DNA of 64,000 nt. Origin: an uncultured Eubacteriales bacterium (GTDB lineage: Bacteria; Bacillota; Clostridia; Oscillospirales; CAG-382). The DNA is taken from the NCBI GenBank assembly GCA_934444645.1, contig CAKSCV010000003.1, positions 90,419 to 154,418 of the forward strand. The letters run 5' to 3'. The position numbers were made by a program, and so were the translations under genes. The notes beneath the pieces were generated by a model, which worked only from the letters and a program-made list of their open reading frames with translations, had not been told where the DNA came from and did not search any database. Shown here piece by piece: positions 16,632 to 25,800 of this stretch (the first letter of the stretch is position 1; every line of letters starts with the position of its first letter).

Positions 16632-16660
16632 AGTATAACCCAAAATTCCCGTTTTGTCAA
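16632..16660 (-). promoter_or_regulatory. Sigma-A promoter of the AraC gene
   Basis: On the minus strand TTGACA (16655-16660) and TATACT (16632-16637) are separated by 17 bp. Confidence 0.82.
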
Positions 16661-16666
16661 CGCGGC

Positions 16667-16684
16667 AGTACAAAAAACGGACAT
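16667..16684 (+). promoter_or_regulatory. Candidate AraC operator between divergent promoters
   Basis: AGTACAAAAAACGGACAT closely resembles AGTAGCAAAATCGGACAT at 27516-27533 (minus strand) and AGTAGCGAAATCGGACAT at 30530-30547 (minus strand). It lies directly upstream of the -35 of the AraC promoter, where it could both repress that gene and activate the divergent one. Confidence 0.55.
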
Positions 16685-16712
16685 ACCGCCCAAAAGTTGA
16701 CCGAGCAAGTGA

Positions 16713-16741
16713 TTTACACCCGGTTTAAATTGTGATATAGT
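16713..16741 (+). promoter_or_regulatory. Promoter of the PnuC-like gene
   Basis: TTTACA (16713-16718) and TATAGT (16736-16741) are 17 bp apart. Confidence 0.65.
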
Positions 16742-16803
16742 TATATCAATGAAAATGTTAGTAAAAAATTAACACAGCAAGATATTCAAGTTGGGGAGTA
16801 CCT

Positions 16804-17508
16804 ATGCAAACGAGTTTTAAGACGATAAAAAAAGAAAATATATTAAAAGCTGTTCTGATATTGGTTACGTTTCTGTTTTTAACGGTTTCGGGCATTCTGT
16901 TTAAGCAGTCTTTTCTGCGAATGATCCCGTTATATATTTCCCTCATTGTGGGCCTTTTACAATCGAATGTCAATCGGTACGCACCGCTCATCGGCGGAAT
17001 CAATTCCATCATTTATGCGGCGGTGTTTATGTATTATCATTTATATGCGTCGGCGGCGAGTGCGCTTTTCATGTCCTGTCCGCTGCAGCTGATTACATTT
17101 GTTCTTTGGAATAAAAAGCCGTGGGGCAATTCCACGGTCTTAAAAAAGCTTTCGGCTGGCAAACGTGCGGTTCTTATCGCCGGTTCTGTTCTTGCCTGGA
17201 TTATTATCTGCTTTTTTCTTTCGGAAACCGATTCGAGCTTCCGTGAATTGGATACGGCGGTAACCGTTTTGGGAACGGTTTCGACGGTTCTTACCATGCT
17301 GTCTTATTACGAATATACGGCTACAATGCTTTTGGGCGGTGTCGGTTCAATTTTATTGTATGCCGTCATGTTAAAAGAAACGCCGGAGCAGGTAACCTAT
17401 CTCGGTTACTCGATCTATTCTTTTATATGCACTTGTATGGCGTTTGTCAAGGTACATAGCCTGTATGACGAACAACAGAAAGCAAATAATAAAACAGAAA
17501 GCAAATAA
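16804..17508 (+). CDS. PnuC-like integral membrane transporter
   Basis: A 234-aa protein with about seven hydrophobic segments. The block YAPLIGGINSIIYA...YHLYASA...CPLQLITFVLWNKKPWG matches the PnuC (nicotinamide mononucleotide/riboside-type vitamin uptake) family, where aromatic residues of this region line the substrate site. The substrate cannot be told from sequence. GGGGAG precedes the ATG. The three downstream genes follow in the same direction at short spacing, which suggests an operon. Confidence 0.72.
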   Translation: MQTSFKTIKKENILKAVLILVTFLFLTVSGILFKQSFLRMIPLYISLIVGLLQSNVNRYAPLIGGINSIIYAAVFMYYHLYASAASALFMSCPLQLITFVLWNKKPWGNSTVLKKLSAGKRAVLIAGSVLAWIIICFFLSETDSSFRELDTAVTVLGTVSTVLTMLSYYEYTATMLLGGVGSILLYAVMLKETPEQVTYLGYSIYSFICTCMAFVKVHSLYDEQQKANNKTESK

Positions 17509-17548
17509 CAAAAAATATTATGCAATTTATTTAAGGAGAGGTTTTGTC

Positions 17549-17638
17549 ATGATGGATATTTCAAACCGCAGAGAAGGACGCGGATCTGTATTCGCTGATA
17601 TTCCGATAATTCTAAGAAAAACGAGGGCAGAACGATGA
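17549..17638 (+). CDS. 29-aa small ORF coupled to the beta-propeller hydrolase gene
   Basis: ATG 17549 follows a strong AAGGAGAGG ribosome binding site and opens a 29-codon frame whose TGA overlaps the ATG of the next gene in an ATGA. The downstream gene has no ribosome binding site of its own other than the sequence inside this small frame. The product (MMDISNRREGRG..., basic, no membrane segment) is not a family I recognise, so it may be a translation-coupling leader rather than a functional peptide. Confidence 0.55.
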   Translation: MMDISNRREGRGSVFADIPIILRKTRAER

Positions 17639-19065
17639 TTGATTTGACAGGCAAACGCGAGTGCTTTTTTGACGGAACGCTTGTAAACGACGCACGAACC
17701 ACGGCGGAATTTCTCTTACATCACCCGATTCGAAAGAACGTGGTAATCACGCACGATAAACCGTGGGAGGGCAACAGCTGCGATTATCACAATATTTTGG
17801 AGGATGACGGACTATACCGCATGTATTACCTCGGCTTTGAGCCGTTCGGTCATCCGGTTGTAGTGTGTTATGCCGAAAGCAAGGACGGTATCCGCTGGGA
17901 AAAGCCGGTTTTGAACATTTGTGAATTTGACGGTTCGACCGAGAACAACATTATTTTAGACAAGGCGCATGCCGGTTCGGATCTTGATAACTTTATGGTG
18001 TTCAAGGACGAAAATCCCGCGTGTCCGCCCGAAAAGAAATATAAAGGCATTTTAAGTCTTGACCGCGACGGCAAGCATGGACTTCATTGTATGTACAGCG
18101 CGGACGGCATTCACTTCGAATACGGCGATGTTTTAACCACCGAGGGTGCGTTCGATACGCTGAATGTTGTGTTTTGGGATAAGCATGCCGAAATATACCG
18201 CTGTTACTACCGCGGTTACCATGCGCCGGGCAGCGTCGGCTTTGACGAAGGGTGCGAGGACACCATCCGCGATATCCGCTACATGGAATCTAAGGATTTT
18301 GTGACGTGGACAGGTGCAAGACTCCTCGATTTTGACGATGAAGAGGAATATGCACTCTATACCAATGTCGTGCAGAAATATCCGCGTGCCGACCATATTT
18401 TTGTCGGCTTCCCGACACGCTATTACAACCGCAAAAAGTGGACGGCAAACTATGACGAATTAGGCGGCAAGCAAAAGCGGCTTGAACGTATGAAGCGCGG
18501 CGAAGAACGGTTTGGCCTTGTGCTTACCGATTGTATGTTCATGACGAGCCGTGACGGTTTCCGTTTTCACAAGTACAATGAGGCGTTTATGCGTCCCGGC
18601 GCGGAGAATGCGCTCAATTGGGTTTACGGTGACGGCTATCCGGCGCGCGGTCTGATTGAAACGCCGTCCGACCTTGCCGATGAGGGCGCGGACAACGAAT
18701 ACTCGATGTACATTCCCGAAGGGCATTGGGCTTGCGATGCGGCAAAGCTGGTGCGCTATACGGTGCGCCTTGACGGTTTTGTGTCCATGCATGCCGGCGT
18801 AAAGGAAAAAATGCTTGTAACCAAGCCGTTTACCTTTACCGGAACGAATCTGTATATCAATTTTTCAACTTCGGCACTCGGATATATGTATTTCACACTG
18901 GTTGATACCGACGGAAACCGCTACACCAGCTGCGAGACCTTCGGTGATAAGGTCGACCGCCGCGTCTGCTTCGAGGACGGTGTGGTCGAAAAGCTTTCCG
19001 GCAAGCCGGTCACGCTCGAAGTGCGCATGAAGGACGCGGATTTATATTCGTTTATCTTCCGATAA
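17635..19065 (+). CDS. GH32/GH43-like five-bladed beta-propeller protein
   Basis: A 476-aa cytosolic protein. Repeated blade signatures (GLYRMYYLGF, VVVCYAESKDGIRWEKP, GLHCMYSADGIHFEYGD, YRCYYRGYH, FMTSRDGFRFHKYNEAF) indicate a five-bladed propeller like GH32, GH43 and GH130-type enzymes, with a C-terminal beta-sandwich from about residue 385. No signal peptide, so it acts on imported oligosaccharides. Translation is coupled to the 29-aa ORF. The amidohydrolase gene follows 30 bp later. Confidence 0.75.
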   Translation: MIDLTGKRECFFDGTLVNDARTTAEFLLHHPIRKNVVITHDKPWEGNSCDYHNILEDDGLYRMYYLGFEPFGHPVVVCYAESKDGIRWEKPVLNICEFDGSTENNIILDKAHAGSDLDNFMVFKDENPACPPEKKYKGILSLDRDGKHGLHCMYSADGIHFEYGDVLTTEGAFDTLNVVFWDKHAEIYRCYYRGYHAPGSVGFDEGCEDTIRDIRYMESKDFVTWTGARLLDFDDEEEYALYTNVVQKYPRADHIFVGFPTRYYNRKKWTANYDELGGKQKRLERMKRGEERFGLVLTDCMFMTSRDGFRFHKYNEAFMRPGAENALNWVYGDGYPARGLIETPSDLADEGADNEYSMYIPEGHWACDAAKLVRYTVRLDGFVSMHAGVKEKMLVTKPFTFTGTNLYINFSTSALGYMYFTLVDTDGNRYTSCETFGDKVDRRVCFEDGVVEKLSGKPVTLEVRMKDADLYSFIFR

Positions 19066-19095
19066 AGCATCACACAACAGGAAGGATGAAACTAT

Positions 19096-19866
19096 ATGAA
19101 AATTATCGATTTCCACACGCATCCCGGTCCGAAATCGATTTTGACCGAAGAATTCCACTTTCCGCCCATGACAAGCGAAACCTTTGTAAGTGAATTGAAG
19201 CGTGCCGGCATTTCCATGGCGTGCGGCAGCACCTTTGAGGTGCCGCTCTTGTCGGTGCGTGACAGCGCCTACGGGATTCAGGAGATGAACCGTATCGCGT
19301 GGTCGTATTACGAGGATTTTCCGGACTTCTTTATTCCGGGACTGCAAGTCGATCCGCGGTTCATGGAGGAATCCAAAAACGAACTCGAAACCTATGCCAA
19401 AAAGGGCGCAAAGCTTGTCGGCGAACTGGTTCCGGGCTGGCAGGGCTATGAAAATATGCTAAACGACGGCTTTTATGAGCTGTTTGACGTTATGCAGAGT
19501 CTTGACCTTGTGCTGTCGTTCCACCGGCCGGGCAACATCTTCGACTGCGAAAAGATCGCCAAGCGTTTTCCAAAGCTGAAAATCGTCATCGCGCATCCGT
19601 TCTATGGCAAGGATTACTTAAATGTTTTGGGGCTTGTCAAAACGTATGAAAACCTGCATTTGGATCTGTCTGGTTCGGGGCTTATGGCATACGGTATGGT
19701 GCGGTATGGCGTGGATACGGTCGGCAAGGACAAGATCCTTTTCGGCACGGATTTTCCGGGCTACAATCCGCAGATGTATGTCAGCGCGGTGGCTTACGAA
19801 AAGCTGACCGACGCGGAGCTTGAAGCGGTTTACCACGAAAACGCCGAGCGGCTTTTAGGGCTGTAA
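19096..19866 (+). CDS. Amidohydrolase-2 family metal-dependent hydrolase
   Basis: A 256-aa TIM-barrel hydrolase or decarboxylase. Metal ligands are visible in the expected order: HTH (residues 7-9), a His in SFHRPGN, a His in IAHPFYG and the Asp in FGTDFPGYNP. Family members hydrolyse or decarboxylate small cyclic or aromatic compounds, including lactones. The RBS is GGAAGG upstream of ATG 19096. Cotranscription with the propeller protein suggests it processes a sugar-derived product, such as a lactone; that is inference. Confidence 0.85.
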   Translation: MKIIDFHTHPGPKSILTEEFHFPPMTSETFVSELKRAGISMACGSTFEVPLLSVRDSAYGIQEMNRIAWSYYEDFPDFFIPGLQVDPRFMEESKNELETYAKKGAKLVGELVPGWQGYENMLNDGFYELFDVMQSLDLVLSFHRPGNIFDCEKIAKRFPKLKIVIAHPFYGKDYLNVLGLVKTYENLHLDLSGSGLMAYGMVRYGVDTVGKDKILFGTDFPGYNPQMYVSAVAYEKLTDAELEAVYHENAERLLGL

Positions 19867-19948
19867 GGGTGCTTGCGCGTTAGCCGCGCTAAAAAAGAGG
19901 ATGATTCGAAAGAATTGTCAAATAAAACTTTTCAAGGGGGAGAAAACC

Positions 19949-22150
19949 ATGAAAAAAATCTTAGCAGTGGCAGTTGCTTCGCTGATTTGCTCTATGGCAG
20001 CCTTTGAAGCATTGGCCTTCGAACCGGAAACCGTTGAAGTGGCCGGAGAAAAAGCAGAACTTTCTGAAACCGCAGCGGCTTTTGCGGCAGATTCCATTGA
20101 CGGCTTTGCCTATGAGGACGAAACCTACGGCACGCTTTTGTACTACAACAACTTCGAAAGCGGTTCGGCAGACAGTCCGACCTATCGGAACATGGACTAC
20201 CTTGCCGATTATACCGTCCTTGTCCAACCGGCAAATGCGCCCGGTTCAGTCACTCTGACGGCGGATCCGGCAGACGCCGCGAACACCGTGTTAAGAGCAC
20301 AAAGAAGCAGCGGCGCTTTGTTCGGCGTTCAGTTTTCCATGCGTGACGCAGACAATCAGTACGTCAATTTTGCCACCAAGCACGGCAAATACACGATTGT
20401 GGCAGATATCTATGTGCCGGACAGCGATCCGTCCGTCAATTTGGTCGGAACGATTTGGTATCCGAGCTGGAGCCACTCCGGCGGCTCGTATCGCTTTGGA
20501 ACGGCCTCTGCCGGCGCATGGTCGAAAAACAACGCCTGTGCTTCCCATACGGTGTCGGGCGATGAAAATGCCATCATGATCTGGCAGATATGCGACTGGC
20601 GCGGCGCGGAGGAATATGCCGACGGCTCGTATTTCCTTCTCGACAATGTCCGGGTGTACTGTGCCGAAACCGTCGATGTCACCTATGACTTAAACCTGCC
20701 GGAGGGCGTGACAAAGGTTTACGACGCCATGAATTCCGAGTCTCTTGAAAGCATTCGCTACGGCGGCGGAGCTTCGTTTGACAAGACGGAGGATGCCGTA
20801 AAGGTCGGCGATGCCGTGCCGGAATTGTATCTGCCGGATTATTCCTTTATGGGCTGGGTGGATCAGGACGGCAACGCCATCGACACCTTCGCCCAAACCA
20901 CAACCAAACTCACCGCACAATGGAAGCCGGTTGCACCGGGTCTTAACATCCTGACCGGCACAGCCGCCAAAGCCGATTTTGAAAGCGGAAGCCGCCGCTA
21001 TATGCTTTGGGACGACAATTACAGCGGCACGATTGCGAAGGTCCCCGCAATCGGCAATGACTCGTCGCGTGCATTGCAGCTAACCGACATGGCACACGCC
21101 TACGAAAGCGGCGGTTATTATACCGCCTATACCTATCTTCCGGTATATATTCACAACGACCGCCCGTATACGCTTATATGGGATGCCTATACCAATCTGC
21201 AGACAACGGATATGCGCATCAACCTTTACCACATCTACGGCGAATGGCAGCATCAGTGGGTCGGTCTTGCTTCACAGTCCGAATGGAACAATATGGAGGC
21301 TTGGGCGACCAACCAAACCAATATCATGGCAAAGCTGGACGGTGTCCGCAACAAATATCTTGTGATGGAATACCGCTACAATACCGAAGCGGCCGATCCG
21401 GCATTTGATGTGTTTTTTGATAACCTTGCCGTTTATCCGCAATATAAAATCACCTATGTGCTGGCAGACGGTACGGAAGTATACGATTACGCACTGTTTG
21501 AGGCTGACGGCAAAACGTTCTTGACGGAATACACGCCGAAAGCGTCGCTGCTCGGCTCAAAACGTTATAAGCTTGCCGCAGATGCGAAAGAATCCTTCTC
21601 TGTTGACCGGCCGATTGCGCTTGCCAATGCCGATATCACGCTTTATGCGGTCACGGACAGCTATACGGTGGAAGCCGAAAACGTTTTCTCCTACCGTGCA
21701 CCGAGCGAAGGCGTCAGTGCCGGCATCCGCTTTAAGGCCAATGTCAGCCAGATGGTTCGCGCCGATGCCGACGAATACGGCTTTATCGTGGCGCGGACAG
21801 CGAAGCTTGGCGAAGAAGAGCTGAAGTTTGGCTCAGACACAGCCGCAACCGTATACGCCGACGACGGAAAGACCTTTGTCGGTAAAACAGATGGCGGTGT
21901 GACGTATACAGGCGCGGTCAACTATAAGCCGGGCGCCATCAATATCACCTACGGTCCGGACAAAGACACGAACAACGAGCAGTTCTGCTGTATGCTTGTC
22001 GGCTTGGATAAACCGTATACCGAAGCCGGTGTCAATCATGAAAATCGCTATGATGTGCAATTCAGCGTTCGTCCGTATGTCATCATTTCCGGAAACATCT
22101 ATTACGGCGATTGCTTGAACAAGAGCTATGCAGAAATCGCCATGGCGTGA
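19949..22150 (+). CDS. Secreted protein with InlB-like repeat and beta-sandwich domains
   Basis: A 733-aa protein with a Sec signal peptide (residues 1-24, MKKILAVAVASLICSMAAFEA). After it come a beta-sandwich resembling a carbohydrate-binding module (about 60-225), a Listeria-Bacteroides (InlB) repeat with the signature FMGWVDQDGNAIDT...LTAQWKP (about 230-330), a second sandwich (about 340-510) and a C-terminal beta domain. No sorting motif or SLH is present, so it is probably released or bound noncovalently to glycans. I place the start at 19949, after GGGGGAG. A 39-aa peptide gene follows 16 bp downstream. Confidence 0.8.
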   Translation: MKKILAVAVASLICSMAAFEALAFEPETVEVAGEKAELSETAAAFAADSIDGFAYEDETYGTLLYYNNFESGSADSPTYRNMDYLADYTVLVQPANAPGSVTLTADPADAANTVLRAQRSSGALFGVQFSMRDADNQYVNFATKHGKYTIVADIYVPDSDPSVNLVGTIWYPSWSHSGGSYRFGTASAGAWSKNNACASHTVSGDENAIMIWQICDWRGAEEYADGSYFLLDNVRVYCAETVDVTYDLNLPEGVTKVYDAMNSESLESIRYGGGASFDKTEDAVKVGDAVPELYLPDYSFMGWVDQDGNAIDTFAQTTTKLTAQWKPVAPGLNILTGTAAKADFESGSRRYMLWDDNYSGTIAKVPAIGNDSSRALQLTDMAHAYESGGYYTAYTYLPVYIHNDRPYTLIWDAYTNLQTTDMRINLYHIYGEWQHQWVGLASQSEWNNMEAWATNQTNIMAKLDGVRNKYLVMEYRYNTEAADPAFDVFFDNLAVYPQYKITYVLADGTEVYDYALFEADGKTFLTEYTPKASLLGSKRYKLAADAKESFSVDRPIALANADITLYAVTDSYTVEAENVFSYRAPSEGVSAGIRFKANVSQMVRADADEYGFIVARTAKLGEEELKFGSDTAATVYADDGKTFVGKTDGGVTYTGAVNYKPGAINITYGPDKDTNNEQFCCMLVGLDKPYTEAGVNHENRYDVQFSVRPYVIISGNIYYGDCLNKSYAEIAMA

Positions 22151-22166
22151 TGGGGAAGTGAGCCAA

Positions 22167-22286
22167 ATGAAAAAGACAGTGTACCAAACGCCGAAACTTA
22201 CCGTTATACTGCTTGCGGCAGAGGATATCCTTGCCGAATCCGCTTGCAGTGAGATCGAAACCGATCCCATGTTTGAGGACGAGTAA
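22167..22286 (+). CDS. 39-aa conserved-type small peptide
   Basis: A 39-codon frame with GGGAAG upstream, 16 bp after the 733-aa secreted protein. The sequence starts MKKTVYQTPKLTVILLAAED and ends with an acidic tail including Cys27. Short proteins of the pattern MKK-Y-P-L-EDI are common in Clostridia; their role is unknown to me. They resemble precursor peptides in having a basic start and an acidic, Ser/Cys-containing tail, but no modification enzyme is adjacent. Confidence 0.65.
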   Translation: MKKTVYQTPKLTVILLAAEDILAESACSEIETDPMFEDE

Positions 22287-22320
22287 AGCGACTTTCTTTT
22301 GTGTAATATCCATTTATTTT

Positions 22321-22381
22321 GCCAAGCTTTTCTCTCCTTTTTGGCTTGGCATGAGGGAGTGCGGATTATCCGCACTCCCTC
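22321..22381. terminator. Two tandem hairpins after the 39-aa peptide gene
   Basis: GCCAAGC/GCTTGGC (22321-22350) is followed by a perfect 13-bp stem with a 3-base loop (22353-22381). Neither has a T-run; the second is very stable. Confidence 0.6.
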
Positions 22382-22393
22382 AATAGTTGTTGG

Positions 22394-22436
22394 CAGCCTT
22401 GAAAAGAGCATTTCGTGCTTTTCAAGGCTGTTTTTT
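22394..22436 (+). terminator. Rho-independent terminator
   Basis: CAGCCTTGAAAAG pairs with CTTTTCAAGGCTG and is followed by TTTTTT; it ends the operon that begins near 16713 or with the 733-aa gene. Confidence 0.88.
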
Positions 22437-22502
22437 CGTTGCGGCTATAGCGGCTTTTCCTGCAAGCAGTCCTGTAAGCCGTCAGTCCTGTGAGCCGACG
22501 AA

Positions 22503-22593
22503 GCCGCAAGCCGCCAGAGCTGCCCAGAGCGCCACAAGAGCCGCAAGCCGCCAGAGCTGCCCAGAGCGCCACAAGAGCCGCAAGCCGCCAGAG
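22503..22593. repeat. 37-bp tandem repeat, 2.5 copies
   Basis: The unit beginning GCCGCAAGCCGCCAGAGCTG is present at 22503-22539 and 22540-22576 without change, then for 17 bp at 22577-22593. The unit length is not a multiple of three, so it is not coding. The rest of 22437-22767 is GC-rich and full of shorter GCCGCAAGCC-like and CAGCCG-like words, with no gene I can support. Confidence 0.9.
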
Positions 22594-22772
22594 CCGCAAG
22601 CCAGCGCGCCGAAGCTGCAAGCTGCCGCCATTGGAATCGCAAGAACCGCAAGAATCGCAAAAGCCGCTTGCTTCCGTTACCGTGGAAGCTGAAATAGCGC
22701 GTCGCAGCCGGTGCTTATCACGACTGCGGCGTCGGAACCATATCGACTGCGGCACGCTTTTGCAAACAAAAA

Positions 22773-22800
22773 CCGCCGCCCGGTATATCCGAGCGGCGGC
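22773..22800 (-). terminator. Terminator of the SLH/GH99-like gene
   Basis: Read on the minus strand, GCCGCCGCTCGG pairs (with one wobble) with CCGGGCGGCGG and is followed by TTTTTG, 22 bp after the stop codon. Confidence 0.75.
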
Positions 22801-22821
22801 TTTTGGTTGGGATTTTGCTTC

Positions 22822-25800
22822 TTATTCTTTGGGCACTTCGGTCACAATGACGTTGTCGAGAAGAAAACCGACACCGTGTTCATCGACCGGATTAGCATAG
22901 AAGGTAAACCGATCGTTTAAGCGGCTCTTGCTCTTGGAGCTGACCGTGAAATCGAAGGACATATGCGTCCATTCACCCTTGGTCGCATACGTGCGGGCCA
23001 CACCGTGATCGTTGCCGGCAGCGTCGCTGTATTGGGCGTTGCAGATGATCTCTGCCCGGAAACCGTCGGAAATCTCCGTGTCATGACCGAGCGAATAAAT
23101 CTGCACGTCGGCCTCCACATGATAGGTCGTGCCCGGTTTGTAATGCGCCGGATGGATCGCATAGACCCATTGCTTGGCAGTCGGGTCGGAGGGCATGACA
23201 AAGTAGCAATGGTTTGCAGGATTGAGCGGATCTTCGATAATTCCGTGCTTGCCGGAGGCGGTAAAGGCAACATTCGAGGTGTCTTCGGCGTCGCCGTTGG
23301 CAACGGTAAACGGAATCTCTTCTTCCTCTTGAGCAAGGCCGGAGTCCACATAATCCGGGTTTTCCACAAACCGCATATAATCGATGTCCATCGTACCGCC
23401 TGCATTGAACGGGTCAAAGCGGAGTCCGACGATCGTATCCTGCCATTTGGGCTGATCGGCCAGCGTATAGGTTAAGTCTAACCATTCGCCGCCCGAGGAA
23501 TTGCCCGGCAGATAGAGAACGAGAATTTTGGATTCGCTCCAGGACGGGTCTTTGTTGGTGATGAAGTACAGGACAATCTGTTGCGCGCTTTCGGCATAAT
23601 GCTCATACCGTACACGGCATTCGAACTTTGTATATTTGGCCGCCGGAAGCGAAACCTCTGCCAAATGCATCATCGGGTCGGCTAACTTTTCCTTGCTGAT
23701 GGTGGTTAATGCCAAATGACCGTCCGAAACAAGCATATTCATCGAACCGGAGGTCCAACCCTCGGTATCGCCGTCAAGATTGAATTCGTAATCGCCCTCT
23801 TTGCGGTCAAGCAGCTTTGTAAAGTAGTCTTTTTGGTCGGTATCGATACAAACGGAACCGTTGTCGCCGACCGAATAGGTATAGCCGACGTCTGCGCAGA
23901 TCCGTCCGAGCGGCAGCATGGGCAAACCGTCAAAGGTTGGAATTTTATAGCCGAGCGGCTTTATTTCACCGTCAAGCGTATAGCTGTCGGAACCGACTGT
24001 AAAGACAAGCGTGTGTTTCGTGAAGTTTAAGGTGAGCGTTTCGGTCGCTTTGTCCCAGACCGCATAGGTGTTTAGACGCAGATCCATGCCGAGCGACGGA
24101 TCAAAAGCGGCAAGAATGTCGCCGTTTTCGGTCTTTTGATACGGCAGATTCATTTCGAAGGTCAAATCGTTTACCGTCATTTCCATAGAGCTTTCTTGGG
24201 ATTTTGCCAAGAATTCCAACGACTTGATCTCCACCTCCACACCTTCCGCCGCAACCGGGTCAAACCGAATGCCGGTCAATAATCCTTCCCAGCCGAGAGC
24301 CGTACTCATGTCGAACAGGTACTCCTTCATCTCATCGCTGTCGGAGGTAACGACCTTGGCACGGTTTTCCGCATACCCGGGATTTTCCTCGGTGGAATAG
24401 AAAATCTGCATGACATTGCCTTTGGGGATCTTTGCGGTAACGCGGATGGCGGTCACATTGTCTACAATCAAACCGAAATCCACTTTGTTGATGGATAAAA
24501 CCGGGTCATTGTGTTCGGTTTTGCCGCGTAACCCGTTTTCGTCGCGGATGAGCGTTTCGGCATCAAAGCCGCCGACGTCCATGCCCTCGACTGTGCCGTA
24601 ATCGATTTGTGCCATGGTGATGAGCGAGGAGATGTCGGTGGCGGCAATATAAGATCCTTGCTTGCAAAGCCTGTGCAGATATTGCGGATATAAACGGTTG
24701 ATGCGTGTGCGCTGTGCGGCACTCGGAACGGTGTTGAGGGATTCGTCCGCTTTCTCATCGGTATACGCTTCTCGAAGCACGTCGAGATACCGGAAGCCCT
24801 TTTCGTCGGTGGTCGGCATGATGTAGGTGCCCTCACCGTATTCGTTCCAGGTGGAGATCATTACAAAATTCTTCTGCCAATCCTCTTTGGCGTATTTCGG
24901 CAGGAATTCGTCCTTGACCCATTTCTGCGCTTCGATATAGGTTTCCTTGTCCATGAGAGGATACCGCACACCGTGCCATGGGACGCTGTTGAAGCCGGTC
25001 GAGATGGTCGGAACGGTGTAGACGGCACCTTGTTCGGCACTGCGTGTGTTGGCAATTTGGTTGACCTCAAGCTTGTAACCGGTATTGCCCCAGTTGTAGG
25101 CGTAGCAGCCGTCAAAGCCCATTTCGGCAAGAGCGTCGGTCGATTCGCCGCAGACAAGATAGATCATGCCGTCAAAGCCGATCTTCTTGACCTCTTCTTC
25201 GAGATAATCAAAGCATTCTTTGACTTTTGCGTTGCCGCCTAAGCGCGAGGAAAGCTTGTCCGCGCCAAACACGCAAAGTACCGGCTTGTTATCGATTAAA
25301 ATATGCCGCGGATCCTTGAAGAAGTTTTCAATAAAATACGGCGCATAATCGTTTTTGAAGGAGTCAAAACTGCTTGGCGACGTGCCGTTTGCCACCTCCC
25401 AAATCGCGCAGAACTTGGACATATCGGAATACTTGGCGTTCATAAAGCCGTCGAACAGGTGGTTGCGTCCGAGGTTTTGCGGGCCGCCGTAGCTTGAAAA
25501 ATAGATGCAGTATGCACCAAAATCGACGCCGTGTTCGACAAGATACTTGATTTCCCAGTCAGCCGTTTCGGGATTCTGCTCGTCATAGTAGCCGAGAACC
25601 GGCTCAACGTCGTCATATCCGGAGATGCAGTTCCAGCCGATGTGCGTGCCGTTTGTCCAAATCGAGCAGACATTCATACCGACCGTGTAGTTTTCTTCGC
25701 CTTTCGGAACGACCGGCTTCGGCACATAGTCGTCATGCTCACGCAGACGGAATACGCGGAAATCGTTTAAGGTCGGAACCGTTTCGGAGGCATTGGAAAC

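Noticed and set aside
22503..22593. Possible short CRISPR array
   Set aside because: The repeats are directly adjacent with no unique spacers, and no cas gene is in the window.
22387..22692. Open frames of about 70-135 codons on both strands through the GC-rich repeat block
   Set aside because: The 37-bp unit is not a multiple of three, the translations are Ala/Arg/Pro-rich in every frame, and no ribosome binding site precedes them.
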